Of a stretch of DNA of 64,000 nt, positions 8,227 through 17,573 are shown piece after piece. The translations under genes and the position numbers were made by a program. This DNA is from Bacteroides intestinalis (lineage in GTDB: Bacteria > Bacteroidota > Bacteroidia > Bacteroidales > Bacteroidaceae): NCBI RefSeq assembly GCF_003464595.1, contig NZ_QRZF01000006.1, forward strand, positions 310,001-374,000, read 5' to 3'. The first letter of the stretch is position 1. Each line of letters starts with the position of its first letter. The notes under the pieces were generated by a model. The model was not told the origin of the DNA. It did no database searches and was given only the letters and a program-made list of their open reading frames with translations.

Positions 8227-10140
8227 TCATTTTTTCTTTTTACCCCAATATGTTTTACTGTTGGTATATCCTGCATAGACAATTGTGTGAGTTCTCGGAC
8301 TGGCTTCCCAATCTGCTTCTCTTTGCAGGCATACTTCTACTCCATTGCTGAATGTGATACGTTGGTTGTCTGTATCATAGCTCCATGTTGCGCCTTTCCA
8401 GGAACCATCGGTTACTTTATGATCGGCAGAAAGTGTCATTGTATTGGATGTTTTCTGTTTTCCGTAAGAGTAGGAGAGATCTATATGTTCCCAATTCCCA
8501 ACCAGCTCATTTTCTGTAATGGGTACCAGAGGTACGGCGCCGTAACGTTCCGGCATCACTACCGGCCATCCTGTACTCGTCCATTTGATGGAGCGTACAT
8601 GTCCCATCATCACGGCATTACTGCTATTGATGCCTGGTACATCTTTAGGTAAACGTCCTTGTGAGGCATAGTACCAGTTTCCGTTTCCATCATCGAAAAT
8701 GGCGCAGTGAGAGATACCTACCCAGCCATTACTGTTGTTGAATTTGTAAGGATGTGTAACGATGGGGAGCATTTCTCCGCCAAATCTGGTAAGATCTGTC
8801 CCGTCAATGCCTAAGTAAGGACCCAGAATATTTTGGGAACGACATACGCGTGTATTATAAGGTACATCCAATGCATCATAAGCCATGAATAGATAGTAAT
8901 ATCCGGTGTTCGAATTATAGATAATTTCCGGTCCTTCAGATCCCTGCCAGCGATCTCCTATTTGGCGGGTTACGAGTAACTGTCCGTAAGAAGCTATATC
9001 GGCTTCCGTTCCCCAGGGGTTGGGCAATACATTAAGTGGTTTTCCGGTGGTTGCATCTACTTCCAATGCTGCGATACCACTATGCCATGAACCGTAAACC
9101 AAATAGTGTTTACCGTCTTTGTCGATAATATAACTTGGGTCGATTGCATTCCATTTATAGTAACAGTTTGCCCAGTCATTTGCCTGAACGTTATAATTTA
9201 ATCCTTTATCCGAAGCATTGGTAATGACGTATCCTTTATCTTCCCATCCTTCATTATTGGCAGGATCAGAATTTTCCATCATGCCGATAAAGGCACGTTC
9301 CCCCCAGGTTCCTTCGCCGTTGAGCAGGCCTGGGCAGACGATGGAGTAGTACATGCGGTAAAGACCGTTTCTGACTTTCCGGACACAAGGTGCCCAATAA
9401 CCAAAGTCTTTAGTATCAGGCTGAACGTCACTCAGTCCCATGCCGGCACGTATTTCATTTAATTTAGGAATAACCCAATTGGGTAGTGCTTTCATGGTGC
9501 CTCCCATGTATTCCCAGGTTACCAGGTCTTTGGAACGGCGGCAATGAAAATGTCCGCCGACTTCATGTGCATTACCATACGAAGCATCTGTCTGGTACAT
9601 ATAATAATACCCATCTTCGGCTAATACTACACTTGGGTCATGCACGTTGGCTAAATTCCATTGATTTCTGTTGTTCCAGCCTGCAATATTGGTGTAATCG
9701 TCAGAATAGGAAGGGGCTATATATTTGTCCAATTCGGAAGTAACACTGCGGGATTCTGTAGTGAATGTGATTTCTGATGAATAAACCGGATTTCCATTAG
9801 CTACGGTCGCAAAAGCTTTGGTATAGTACTTCGTTTCAGGCTCAAGGTCCGATAGCGTCAGGTTGAGTGACAGACCTGCACTACTCATTTCAACAGTCCG
9901 GCTGGAAATTGTCGGATTAGATTGAGTATCATAACAAATACCTTTCTTTAAAATTGCAGAGGGGGTATTTGTCGTGATAGTCGCAATTATATTTGCTTTA
10001 TCATCCGTGACATTGGTTACAGAGGGAGTTGAAATAGAAACGGTTGTCTCATCTGTATCGGGTTCATTACTATCACTGCTGCATGCTCCTGATAAGAGAA
10101 AACTGCCAATCAGTAATAGGATCCATTTGGAGAACTTCAT
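8227..10140 (-). CDS. GH43 arabinanase, surface lipoprotein with N-terminal FN3-like domain
   Basis: Glycoside hydrolase family 43 enzyme of 637 aa, probably an endo-alpha-1,5-L-arabinanase acting on arabinan at the cell surface. A signal peptide ends in lipobox LSGAC (Cys20), followed by an acidic stretch typical of exported lipoproteins. Residues about 33-128 form an FN3/Ig-like module. The five-bladed catalytic domain shows the three expected acids: Asp168 (VHDPS), Asp334 (AIDPS) and Glu402 (SEGPEI). A C-terminal beta domain (about 545-637) completes the endo-arabinanase plan. It is the last gene of the minus-strand arabinan operon. Exact bond specificity cannot be read from sequence. Confidence 0.88.
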   Translation of the reverse strand: MKFSKWILLLIGSFLLSGACSSDSNEPDTDETTVSISTPSVTNVTDDKANIIATITTNTPSAILKKGICYDTQSNPTISSRTVEMSSAGLSLNLTLSDLEPETKYYTKAFATVANGNPVYSSEITFTTESRSVTSELDKYIAPSYSDDYTNIAGWNNRNQWNLANVHDPSVVLAEDGYYYMYQTDASYGNAHEVGGHFHCRRSKDLVTWEYMGGTMKALPNWVIPKLNEIRAGMGLSDVQPDTKDFGYWAPCVRKVRNGLYRMYYSIVCPGLLNGEGTWGERAFIGMMENSDPANNEGWEDKGYVITNASDKGLNYNVQANDWANCYYKWNAIDPSYIIDKDGKHYLVYGSWHSGIAALEVDATTGKPLNVLPNPWGTEADIASYGQLLVTRQIGDRWQGSEGPEIIYNSNTGYYYLFMAYDALDVPYNTRVCRSQNILGPYLGIDGTDLTRFGGEMLPIVTHPYKFNNSNGWVGISHCAIFDDGNGNWYYASQGRLPKDVPGINSSNAVMMGHVRSIKWTSTGWPVVMPERYGAVPLVPITENELVGNWEHIDLSYSYGKQKTSNTMTLSADHKVTDGSWKGATWSYDTDNQRITFSNGVEVCLQREADWEASPRTHTIVYAGYTNSKTYWGKKKK

Positions 10141-10223
10141 AAATAATTCTTTATTAATAATTAGTACTTTCAGCTACAAGAGGATATGTCAAAAAGCTTT
10201 TTGACACACCCTCCAGTATAGTC

Positions 10224-10667
10224 TTATTCAGCAGGCGTTTCCGGTTCTGGTTCCGGTGCAATTGTCCCTATCGTAACTTCCACCTCTGGCGAGTACACTA
10301 CTCCGTTGGGGTAGAGAGTTGCGAAAGCACGTACATAATATACGGTATTATCAGTCAAGTCTGTTAGTGTAGCTTCCATTTTACCATTTTCAGGAAGTGT
10401 CTTTACCGTAGCACTGTAGATAGTCGGATTCTTGGAAGTATTATAGCAGAAACCATAGGCCATTACTCTGATAGTGCCTTCATCCAAATCTTGTTGGCTG
10501 ACTATTACATCAGAAGTTGCTATAGCAGTAGGAGCAGCAATTTCAGTTAGTATAGGTGCACTGAGAGAGAGTTCATTACTATCATTATCATCGTCGTCAC
10601 AAGCGGTAAAACCGATTAGCAGTGAGCAATTCACCACTAGTATGCTTAACCATTTATTAAGTTTCAT
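10224..10667 (-). CDS. Small lipoprotein with a single FN3-like domain
   Basis: A 147-aa lipoprotein (lipobox FTAC, Cys23) with an acidic run after the cysteine, one FN3-like module and a proline-glutamate-rich tail. The module resembles the N-terminal domain of the neighbouring GH43 enzyme: GFCYNTSKNPTI with YYVRAFAT, against GICYDTQSNPTI with YYTKAFAT. It holds the SusE-like position after SusD, so a small surface accessory or glycan-binding part is plausible. No binding residues are recognisable. It lies between SusD and GH43 in the same operon. Confidence 0.7.
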   Translation of the reverse strand: MKLNKWLSILVVNCSLLIGFTACDDDDNDSNELSLSAPILTEIAAPTAIATSDVIVSQQDLDEGTIRVMAYGFCYNTSKNPTIYSATVKTLPENGKMEATLTDLTDNTVYYVRAFATLYPNGVVYSPEVEVTIGTIAPEPEPETPAE

Positions 10668-10744
10668 ATTTTCGGAGTTTTAATAAGTTTAGGTAACTCC
10701 CCGAATGATATTGGATCATCCGGGGTAGTTACAATGTTTTTTGA

Positions 10745-12562
10745 TTATTCAGCAGGTGTCCCTGTCTCATTACTTGAAGAGGTACTCATTTCCCAACCGG
10801 GATTTTGTTTCAAGTTGGGCAATCTCTTGATTTCGGCATCCGGTATGGGGAAGTAATAGTTCTTCGGGCTGTTGAAAGCACGTGTTTGGTGCATTTCAGC
10901 CGGACCGTAATTGAACACTGTACTTTGTCCCGGAGTTACAGCTACACCGTAAAGGTTATAAACTTGCTGGTAGTAGGGCAGACTCTTTTCGCTGGCGGCA
11001 CTTCTGCCTTCGAATAATTTCCAGCGACGTTCGTCGAAGAAACGGTGATCTTCGAAGCAAAGTTCGATGCGGCGTTCGTTGCGGATACGTTCACGAAGCT
11101 GTGACTGACTCATTCCACTGTAGGGTGGCATGCCTACACGAGCACGCACTTCATTTACATATTGATATGCATTATCTGGGCCTTCTGCTTCGTTGATGGC
11201 TTCAGCGGCATTCAGTAATACTTCTGCATAGCGGAAGATAGGACAGGCATGCGTGTAGGTAGTCGGGCTCTTGAACGACATATTATTCAGGAATTTCTTG
11301 GTGTAGTATCCGGTGAGTGTTCCACCATGCAGTTCATGATAATCTTTGCCGGAACCATAAGTAACATCTACTTCACGTTCTTCATCTTGTTTAGCATCTC
11401 CCCAAATAGAACCATGATGCAGAATGGTTTGTTCCAGGCGTGGATCACGATTGGCGTACGGATTCTGTGGGTCGTAAGACGGATCTTTATCTATAGGGAG
11501 ACCATTTTTAGTCTCATAACTATCCACCAGGTTCTGTGTCGGACCAGTACGTCCGGTTGATTTCGCACTGCCACTGAATCCGCAGGGAGCTAGGAATAGT
11601 TCAATTTCACGGGTTTGCCACTCTGAACGGCTCAAAATGTATTCGTTGTTCAGGTGAGGTGTAGAAATGAAACATTCATAATAGTTCTTGTTCGGATCAT
11701 TATCTGTCGTAGTATACAGTCTGTACGGATTGCTTTGAGCTTTGTTCTTTGTGATAAAATCCGTTGCAGCCGTTGCAGCTTCTCTCCACCAGGTAGCGTC
11801 ATTATTGGGATTGTGCAAGGCCGATGCTCTGTATAACAATGCTCTTGCTTTCAGGGCATAGGCTGCTGCACCATTCACGCGTCCCCAGTTCAGTTCTTCC
11901 TGTGCATATCGGAATGGTAGCACATCTTTTATCTTATCACATTCGTCAGCAATCCATTTTAGCGCATCGGCACAATTGGTGCGTGCCATGTTCATTTGTT
12001 CCGGATTGGTGTATTCGAAAATGATGGGTTCGCCGTTTTCATCTTCGCCTACGATAGGAATATCGCCGAACCAACTGGCTTGATCGAAGTGAAAGATGGC
12101 ACGTAGCAGTCGGGCTTCAGCCATGTAACGGTCGTACAAACGGTTGTCATCGCCATCCATTTCGGTATTCTTTACAACGCTTTCGCGAGCGTACTTCAGG
12201 AAGTTATTGGCAGCACGAATACCTTTGAAGTTCTTGGGCCAGAAATCCGCAGCAAACGGATGGTTAGTTGCCGGATAAGCGTCTGTCAATACACTGTGAT
12301 AGTAATGTACACTCCAAAAAGAGAGTGCATTATCTGTCATGCAGTCACGTGATGCACCACGGAACTGCCCATCCGTATAACCTACGAATGCATCTGGAAG
12401 GTAGGTATAGATATTTGCCAGATAGCCGCGGGTATTCTCAAATTTTTGGAACACCTGTTCCGCATCCAAACTCAAGTCTACCTCTTTGTCTAAAAAGTCG
12501 CTACAAGAGGTGAAGTTTACAGCCAGCAATGTGGCTGCCATATATCTGAATACTTTTTTCAT
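10745..12562 (-). CDS. SusD/RagB-family glycan-binding lipoprotein (pair 2)
   Basis: Outer-surface alpha-helical glycan-binding lipoprotein that caps the partner SusC channel. It is 605 aa from the ATG at 12562, which gives lipobox FTSC (Cys20); an in-frame ATG at 12580 would lengthen the signal. SusD hallmarks are CSDFLDKEVDLS at the start, YMAEARLLRAIFHFDQASWFGDIPIV in the TPR region, and the C-terminal IRNERRIELCFEDHRFFDERRWK. It starts 19 bp after its SusC partner and probably binds arabinan fragments, given the operon's GH43 and GH51 enzymes. Confidence 0.93.
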   Translation of the reverse strand: MKKVFRYMAATLLAVNFTSCSDFLDKEVDLSLDAEQVFQKFENTRGYLANIYTYLPDAFVGYTDGQFRGASRDCMTDNALSFWSVHYYHSVLTDAYPATNHPFAADFWPKNFKGIRAANNFLKYARESVVKNTEMDGDDNRLYDRYMAEARLLRAIFHFDQASWFGDIPIVGEDENGEPIIFEYTNPEQMNMARTNCADALKWIADECDKIKDVLPFRYAQEELNWGRVNGAAAYALKARALLYRASALHNPNNDATWWREAATAATDFITKNKAQSNPYRLYTTTDNDPNKNYYECFISTPHLNNEYILSRSEWQTREIELFLAPCGFSGSAKSTGRTGPTQNLVDSYETKNGLPIDKDPSYDPQNPYANRDPRLEQTILHHGSIWGDAKQDEEREVDVTYGSGKDYHELHGGTLTGYYTKKFLNNMSFKSPTTYTHACPIFRYAEVLLNAAEAINEAEGPDNAYQYVNEVRARVGMPPYSGMSQSQLRERIRNERRIELCFEDHRFFDERRWKLFEGRSAASEKSLPYYQQVYNLYGVAVTPGQSTVFNYGPAEMHQTRAFNSPKNYYFPIPDAEIKRLPNLKQNPGWEMSTSSSNETGTPAE

Positions 12563-12581
12563 AATTTCTCTGTTTTTCATA

Positions 12582-15500
12582 TTAGAAACCAATGTTTATA
12601 CCGAATGTAAATGTTCGGGTTTTTGGATACCACCATACGTAGCTCATCGGTTTTTCCGGGTCACAACCATCGGGTACGCTACTCCATGTGCAAAGGTTAT
12701 ATCCGCTAAAGTAGAGGCGACACTTGGTCAGATTGGCCTTTGCAATCAACCGTTTGGGTAATGAATAACCTACTTCGACGTTACGGAGTGACAAGAAATT
12801 ACCATTCACAATCCAGATGTCATTCTGATAAGTTCCTGTGGCACGGTCACTATCAATGGCATTAAAGGCACCATAAGTCGGACGTGGATAGGTGGCGTTT
12901 ATGTTACGCGGGTCAAGAGGATCATCCGTATAATAACCCCATGTTTTTACTACTTCATGGGTGCCTTGATTACCCCATCCCGACCAGGCTACAGCTGGAG
13001 AAAGGAATACGTCACGGTTTAGATAAGCGGTGAATACGGCGCGTGCGTCGAAGCCTTTCCATTCAATACCGAGGTTGACGGTCGGTATCAGTTCCGGGAT
13101 AATGGTGTAAGTATCCGGTATCATATCATTGGAGTCAATTTGGCGGTCACCATTCAAATCTTTGAATACGGCTGTACCCAGTAGTTGTGCACCATTGGAA
13201 GCTGAGTTGTACGGGTACTTTTCTGGATGATCGATAGCATCCTGCTGGCTGGTTGCAATCAGGTTAGGATCGCTGGCCCATTGGATGAATTTGTAGCGGT
13301 TCCAACCGCCGACACCGTTATTGAATGCATTTTCGTACAAACCGTTTACAGAAGTATAGTCATAAATACGATTGCCGGTTTTGCGTTGCCATTCCACATT
13401 AGGTTCTGTTTCGTCCATTTCGGTAATTTTATTGGTGTTGTAGGTCACCATACCTTCAATGTAGTAATTGAAGTTACCAATGTGCCCGCGATGACCGAGA
13501 GTGGCTTCAAAGCCTTTTGTTTCGGCTTTTCCATAGGAGTCTTGCGCAACAGAGATTCCTAAGAGAGAAGGTACACTGGTACGAGTGACTAAAATATTGG
13601 AACGCCATTCTTTAAATACATCGATTGCACCATAGAGCTTTTTGTTCCAGAAGTCGAAGTCCAATCCGATATTCAGCATATCCGATATTTCCCATTTGTT
13701 ATTGGCATTTCCTGCCATCGTTTCCGCAAATCCGTTGACATAGGAACCGGAATAGCCAAAACCGTAACCGGTAGCAGAACCATATGTATTCTGATACGCA
13801 TAGCGACCTCCACCTGTCGTGGATTGTCCGGAACGACCGTAAGAAACACGAAGTTTCAAAAGGTTGATATTCTTGTTTTTTAGCCAAGATTCCTCGGAAG
13901 CTACCCAACCTGCGGATGCACCATAAAAAGTTCCCCAACGTTGGTCTTCCCTGAAATTATCACAACCCATGCGTGAAATGTTTCCAGAGAAGATATAACG
14001 GTTGGCATAGTCGTAAGTTACCTGTCCGTTGTATGAAAGGTAACGGTTGGAAGATACATACGTATTGGGCTGGTTGCGGTAAGCACGGGCAAAAGCACGG
14101 GCTTCGATAGTGTGTTGACCAAACTTATTGCTGTAGCCCAGACCACCTATCAGGTTCAGGTTGTAATAGAATTCACGCTGATTGGGCGTAGGATCGCTCA
14201 AGGCAGAATAAGTGGTGTGTTGTTTATATGTGAATTGCGAAGGGTCAGTTACATCCATATTCATATAATCATAGTAATATGAATTCACACTGTTTCTCTG
14301 AGTAGATTCAAATGTCTCGTAAGAGTCGAAACTAATGGTTGCATTTACTTTTAGACCTTTCAATAACGGACTCAAATCACCATTGACATTTACTGTAGAG
14401 TACAGATTACGGCGACGGTTTTTTTCCTGACCGGAGGCGGCAAGGTAACGGCCAGCGTTCTGGGCTGTGGCAGATGCGTAAATCTGACCATTCGGCGTAA
14501 ATACAGGTTCCATAGGGTTAGCTTCAACAACACCGAATGTAGTCAAATTGAATACACCTTCCGTCGGTTGAGTAATGTTGTCGATACGACCACCCAGGTC
14601 AAGAGATACATTGAGATGCTTAGTTATGTCAATATCGATGTTCGAGCGCAAATTCCAGCGGTTAAGTGTATGACCGGTATTGTAGTTTTTGTTATAGTTA
14701 GTCCATTTGTCATTCCACATACCTTCCTGACGGAGGTAAGAGAATGAAACATAATAGCGGGCACGTTCATTACCTCCACTGATTTGCAGGTTGGTTTTGT
14801 ACATGGGGGCCGTTTCGCGATAGAGTTCGTCGGCCCAGCTGGTGTTGAAGTATCTATACTGGTCAATTCCTTCAAGCGTTTCTCCGTTGCATACGCGGCG
14901 GTAGTTTTCAATCTGTTCATCAGTGTACATAGGGTCTTGTCCATCCAGGTATTTTACCCGGTTACGTGTCAGAGCCATATTGTAAGAATTCTGATTTTCC
15001 ATCTTGTTACTCAACATTTGGAAGCCTACTTCCTGAGTGAAGTCAATGTTTGTTTTTCCGGCACTACCGCGTTTAGTAGTTACCAAAATTGCGCCATTGG
15101 CACCACGCATACCGTAGATAGCAGTCGCTGCGGCATCTTTCAGGATGGTGATATTCTCGATAGGAAATGCATCGAGGAAAGACAGGTCACGCTCCATGTT
15201 GTCTACAATAACCAGTGGGGCACGGGCTCCGGTGTTCATGGTGCGGATACCACGGATATACATGGCTGTTTCCGTCCATCCCGGTTCACTGGACCATTCG
15301 TAAGTTTCCATACCAGTAACGGTAGAGGTGAATGCATTCTGGAGCACGGTGATAGGGTGCTTTTGAAGTTCTTCGCCAGTTACTACAGAGGTTGATTCGG
15401 TCACCAGTTTTTTGGCTTTGCGTCCGAATGCTATAGGAGTGGTGTGGAGGTATTCATCAAGGTCGGATTCCAATTCCACTTTGAATCCCTCGTTGAAGTC

Positions 15501-15791
15501 TACCGCTACTTGTGTGTTTTTGTATCCCACACTGCTGATACAGATTTCATCAGACGTTTTTACGTTCTTCAGACTGAAGTAACCGTTTTCGTCGGAAAGG
15601 ACGATTCGGCTTTCTTCTGCGACGTTTATTACGGCTCCGGCAACTGGGTTGCCTTCGGTGTCCACAATGCGACCTTTCAATGTTTGTGTAGTCTGTGCCC
15701 AGACTGTACCGGTCGCAAAGAGCAGGATTCCCAGCAGCAAGGCTTTGCCTGCTCCTGTTAATTTTCTTATGATATGATTCAAATTATACAT
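12582..15791 (-). CDS. SusC/RagA-family TonB-dependent outer membrane transporter (pair 2)
   Basis: A TonB-dependent beta-barrel transporter of 1069 aa that imports oligosaccharides together with its SusD partner. The ATG at 15791 is preferred to a TTG at 15797. Order: signal peptide to about residue 32 (ending TVWAQ), a carboxypeptidase-D-like domain (LKGRIVDTEGNPVAGAVIN), a plug (APLVIVDNMERDLSFLDAF, then ILKDAAATAIYGMRGANGAILVTTKRG) and a long barrel ending in a phenylalanine (FGINIGF). It diverges from the other SusC of this operon in the plug, suggesting a different ligand size or branch pattern. Confidence 0.95.
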   Translation of the reverse strand: MYNLNHIIRKLTGAGKALLLGILLFATGTVWAQTTQTLKGRIVDTEGNPVAGAVINVAEESRIVLSDENGYFSLKNVKTSDEICISSVGYKNTQVAVDFNEGFKVELESDLDEYLHTTPIAFGRKAKKLVTESTSVVTGEELQKHPITVLQNAFTSTVTGMETYEWSSEPGWTETAMYIRGIRTMNTGARAPLVIVDNMERDLSFLDAFPIENITILKDAAATAIYGMRGANGAILVTTKRGSAGKTNIDFTQEVGFQMLSNKMENQNSYNMALTRNRVKYLDGQDPMYTDEQIENYRRVCNGETLEGIDQYRYFNTSWADELYRETAPMYKTNLQISGGNERARYYVSFSYLRQEGMWNDKWTNYNKNYNTGHTLNRWNLRSNIDIDITKHLNVSLDLGGRIDNITQPTEGVFNLTTFGVVEANPMEPVFTPNGQIYASATAQNAGRYLAASGQEKNRRRNLYSTVNVNGDLSPLLKGLKVNATISFDSYETFESTQRNSVNSYYYDYMNMDVTDPSQFTYKQHTTYSALSDPTPNQREFYYNLNLIGGLGYSNKFGQHTIEARAFARAYRNQPNTYVSSNRYLSYNGQVTYDYANRYIFSGNISRMGCDNFREDQRWGTFYGASAGWVASEESWLKNKNINLLKLRVSYGRSGQSTTGGGRYAYQNTYGSATGYGFGYSGSYVNGFAETMAGNANNKWEISDMLNIGLDFDFWNKKLYGAIDVFKEWRSNILVTRTSVPSLLGISVAQDSYGKAETKGFEATLGHRGHIGNFNYYIEGMVTYNTNKITEMDETEPNVEWQRKTGNRIYDYTSVNGLYENAFNNGVGGWNRYKFIQWASDPNLIATSQQDAIDHPEKYPYNSASNGAQLLGTAVFKDLNGDRQIDSNDMIPDTYTIIPELIPTVNLGIEWKGFDARAVFTAYLNRDVFLSPAVAWSGWGNQGTHEVVKTWGYYTDDPLDPRNINATYPRPTYGAFNAIDSDRATGTYQNDIWIVNGNFLSLRNVEVGYSLPKRLIAKANLTKCRLYFSGYNLCTWSSVPDGCDPEKPMSYVWWYPKTRTFTFGINIGF

Positions 15792-15812
15792 ATTCAATAT
15801 TTGATTTAAGGA

Positions 15813-17567
15813 TTACCATTCCGGATTGTTTTCAATTCCTGTCTTCCAGTATTCCCCTTCAGGGATAGGATAGAGGTACATCTTCTTTTGGAATACGCGC
15901 TTCTGGGCTACTTTGCGGGTGATGGTACCATTAGCGGCTACATCAATACCGATGATATCTCGTCCCAATGCTTCTTCTGCTACATTCCAGCGGCGTACAT
16001 CCCATGCGCGATGTTCTTCGAATGCCAATTCTACCGTGCGTTCTTTGCGGATGAAGTTGCGCATTTTCTCTTTGGTGTTCAGATCTGTACGGTCGGCAAC
16101 ATTGCCGGTGATGCCTGCACGATGGCGAATCAGGTCGAGTTGATCGTATACTTCCTGACAGGGGCCCTGCACTTCGTTCAGTGCTTCGGCATAATTCAGC
16201 AGGATTTCCGCATAACGGATGATCGTCCAGAGACGGCGTGAGTTACCACTGTGGTCTGCACTCAGAATGGTTTCCGGAATGTATTTGCGTACATAATAGC
16301 CGGTCGGGGTTGCGTTGGCATTACCTATAGGATTGTCACGCTGTCCTTTGACGACATTGATTACACCATTATTCCAGGATACACCATTATAAAGAACGGA
16401 TGCTGCCAGACGCCCGTCGCGGTTGGCCCACATATTGGCATCATTGTAACCACTTGCCGTATTGATAATCGGATTGATTCCGTTGTAGACCGGGGCTCCG
16501 GTTTCGTCGTATTCCTGAAAAGGAGAATTACCGTCAATCATGTCATACATATCTATTAGGTTTTGCGACGGGCAAAGACCACCATCACCTCCTTCACCTA
16601 CCGGGACGTCATAGCGAATGTTATTCCATGAGATGGTTCCATCGTTACGATAGAAAATCATTTCCTTATTGCTTTCTTCATATGGAGTTAATAACCAGGC
16701 ATTGGTTAATGCTGCCTTTGAGTCTGTACCTTGCATCAACGAGTAGTTACTGCCATAGGTCTCGATGAAACTTTTTGCTGCATCGGCCGCTTGTTGCCAC
16801 GTGATGCTTGATTCGCTGCTGTAGCGCGGACTTGCCATATACAGCATAATACGGCTATATAGCGCGCGGGCCATAGGCTGCCCGATACGTCCGGCACGAG
16901 TTTTATCAGAAGCATCAGCATAAGTCATCAGACCGCTTTCACATTCACTCAGTTCTTTCAGGATAAAGTCTACCACATATTCTTTTATATTGGGGCGAGT
17001 TTTATAGTCACTCAATAAATCACCATTCGGATCGAGTACTTCTGTTACGATGGGAATAGGACCGTAACGCAGGAAGAGTTCCCAATAAAACCAGGCACGG
17101 AGGAAACGAGCTTCAGAGATGTAGTTGGCTTTATACTCAAGATGCTTATCTTCTGGCAAATCCGGATTTCTAGGTACATCTTCTATACGTGTAATTATCA
17201 TGTTACATTTACGGATACCGCGATAGTAATGTTCCCAAGTGGCACTTAGCTCAGCTGAACCACCGCTACCATAATAGTTACCTATATTAAATGTGGTACG
17301 TACACCACCGGTTGCATAGCTGGTTTCTGCCAAGTCTGTAGCGGCATCCAACCAAGAATGGTTGATGCGGCAGGCACCGTGACGCAGGAAGTTGTAAGTA
17401 TCGTAATGGAACTGTGTCATTAAGTTCCAGTCGCCGAACACTTCTTCACCCGTCAACTCATTACTGGGTTGCTTGTCGAGGAAGCCTCCAAACATATCTT
17501 CGCAGGAAGTAAGTGTGGCAGAGGCGATGCTCAGGGCAAAAATGCCATATAATAATGTCTTTTTCAT
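15813..17567 (-). CDS. SusD/RagB-family glycan-binding lipoprotein (pair 1)
   Basis: A 584-aa SusD homologue with lipobox LTSC (Cys22) and the mature start EDMFGGFLDKQPSNELTGEEVF. TPR-type helices include YISEARFLRAWFYWELFLRYGPIPIV, and the C-terminal signature is FIRKERTVELAFEEHRAWDVRRW. It begins 7 bp after its SusC partner and is followed 21 bp later by the second SusC. It should form the lid of the first arabinan importer. Confidence 0.93.
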   Translation of the reverse strand: MKKTLLYGIFALSIASATLTSCEDMFGGFLDKQPSNELTGEEVFGDWNLMTQFHYDTYNFLRHGACRINHSWLDAATDLAETSYATGGVRTTFNIGNYYGSGGSAELSATWEHYYRGIRKCNMIITRIEDVPRNPDLPEDKHLEYKANYISEARFLRAWFYWELFLRYGPIPIVTEVLDPNGDLLSDYKTRPNIKEYVVDFILKELSECESGLMTYADASDKTRAGRIGQPMARALYSRIMLYMASPRYSSESSITWQQAADAAKSFIETYGSNYSLMQGTDSKAALTNAWLLTPYEESNKEMIFYRNDGTISWNNIRYDVPVGEGGDGGLCPSQNLIDMYDMIDGNSPFQEYDETGAPVYNGINPIINTASGYNDANMWANRDGRLAASVLYNGVSWNNGVINVVKGQRDNPIGNANATPTGYYVRKYIPETILSADHSGNSRRLWTIIRYAEILLNYAEALNEVQGPCQEVYDQLDLIRHRAGITGNVADRTDLNTKEKMRNFIRKERTVELAFEEHRAWDVRRWNVAEEALGRDIIGIDVAANGTITRKVAQKRVFQKKMYLYPIPEGEYWKTGIENNPEW

Positions 17568-17573
17568 TTTCTA

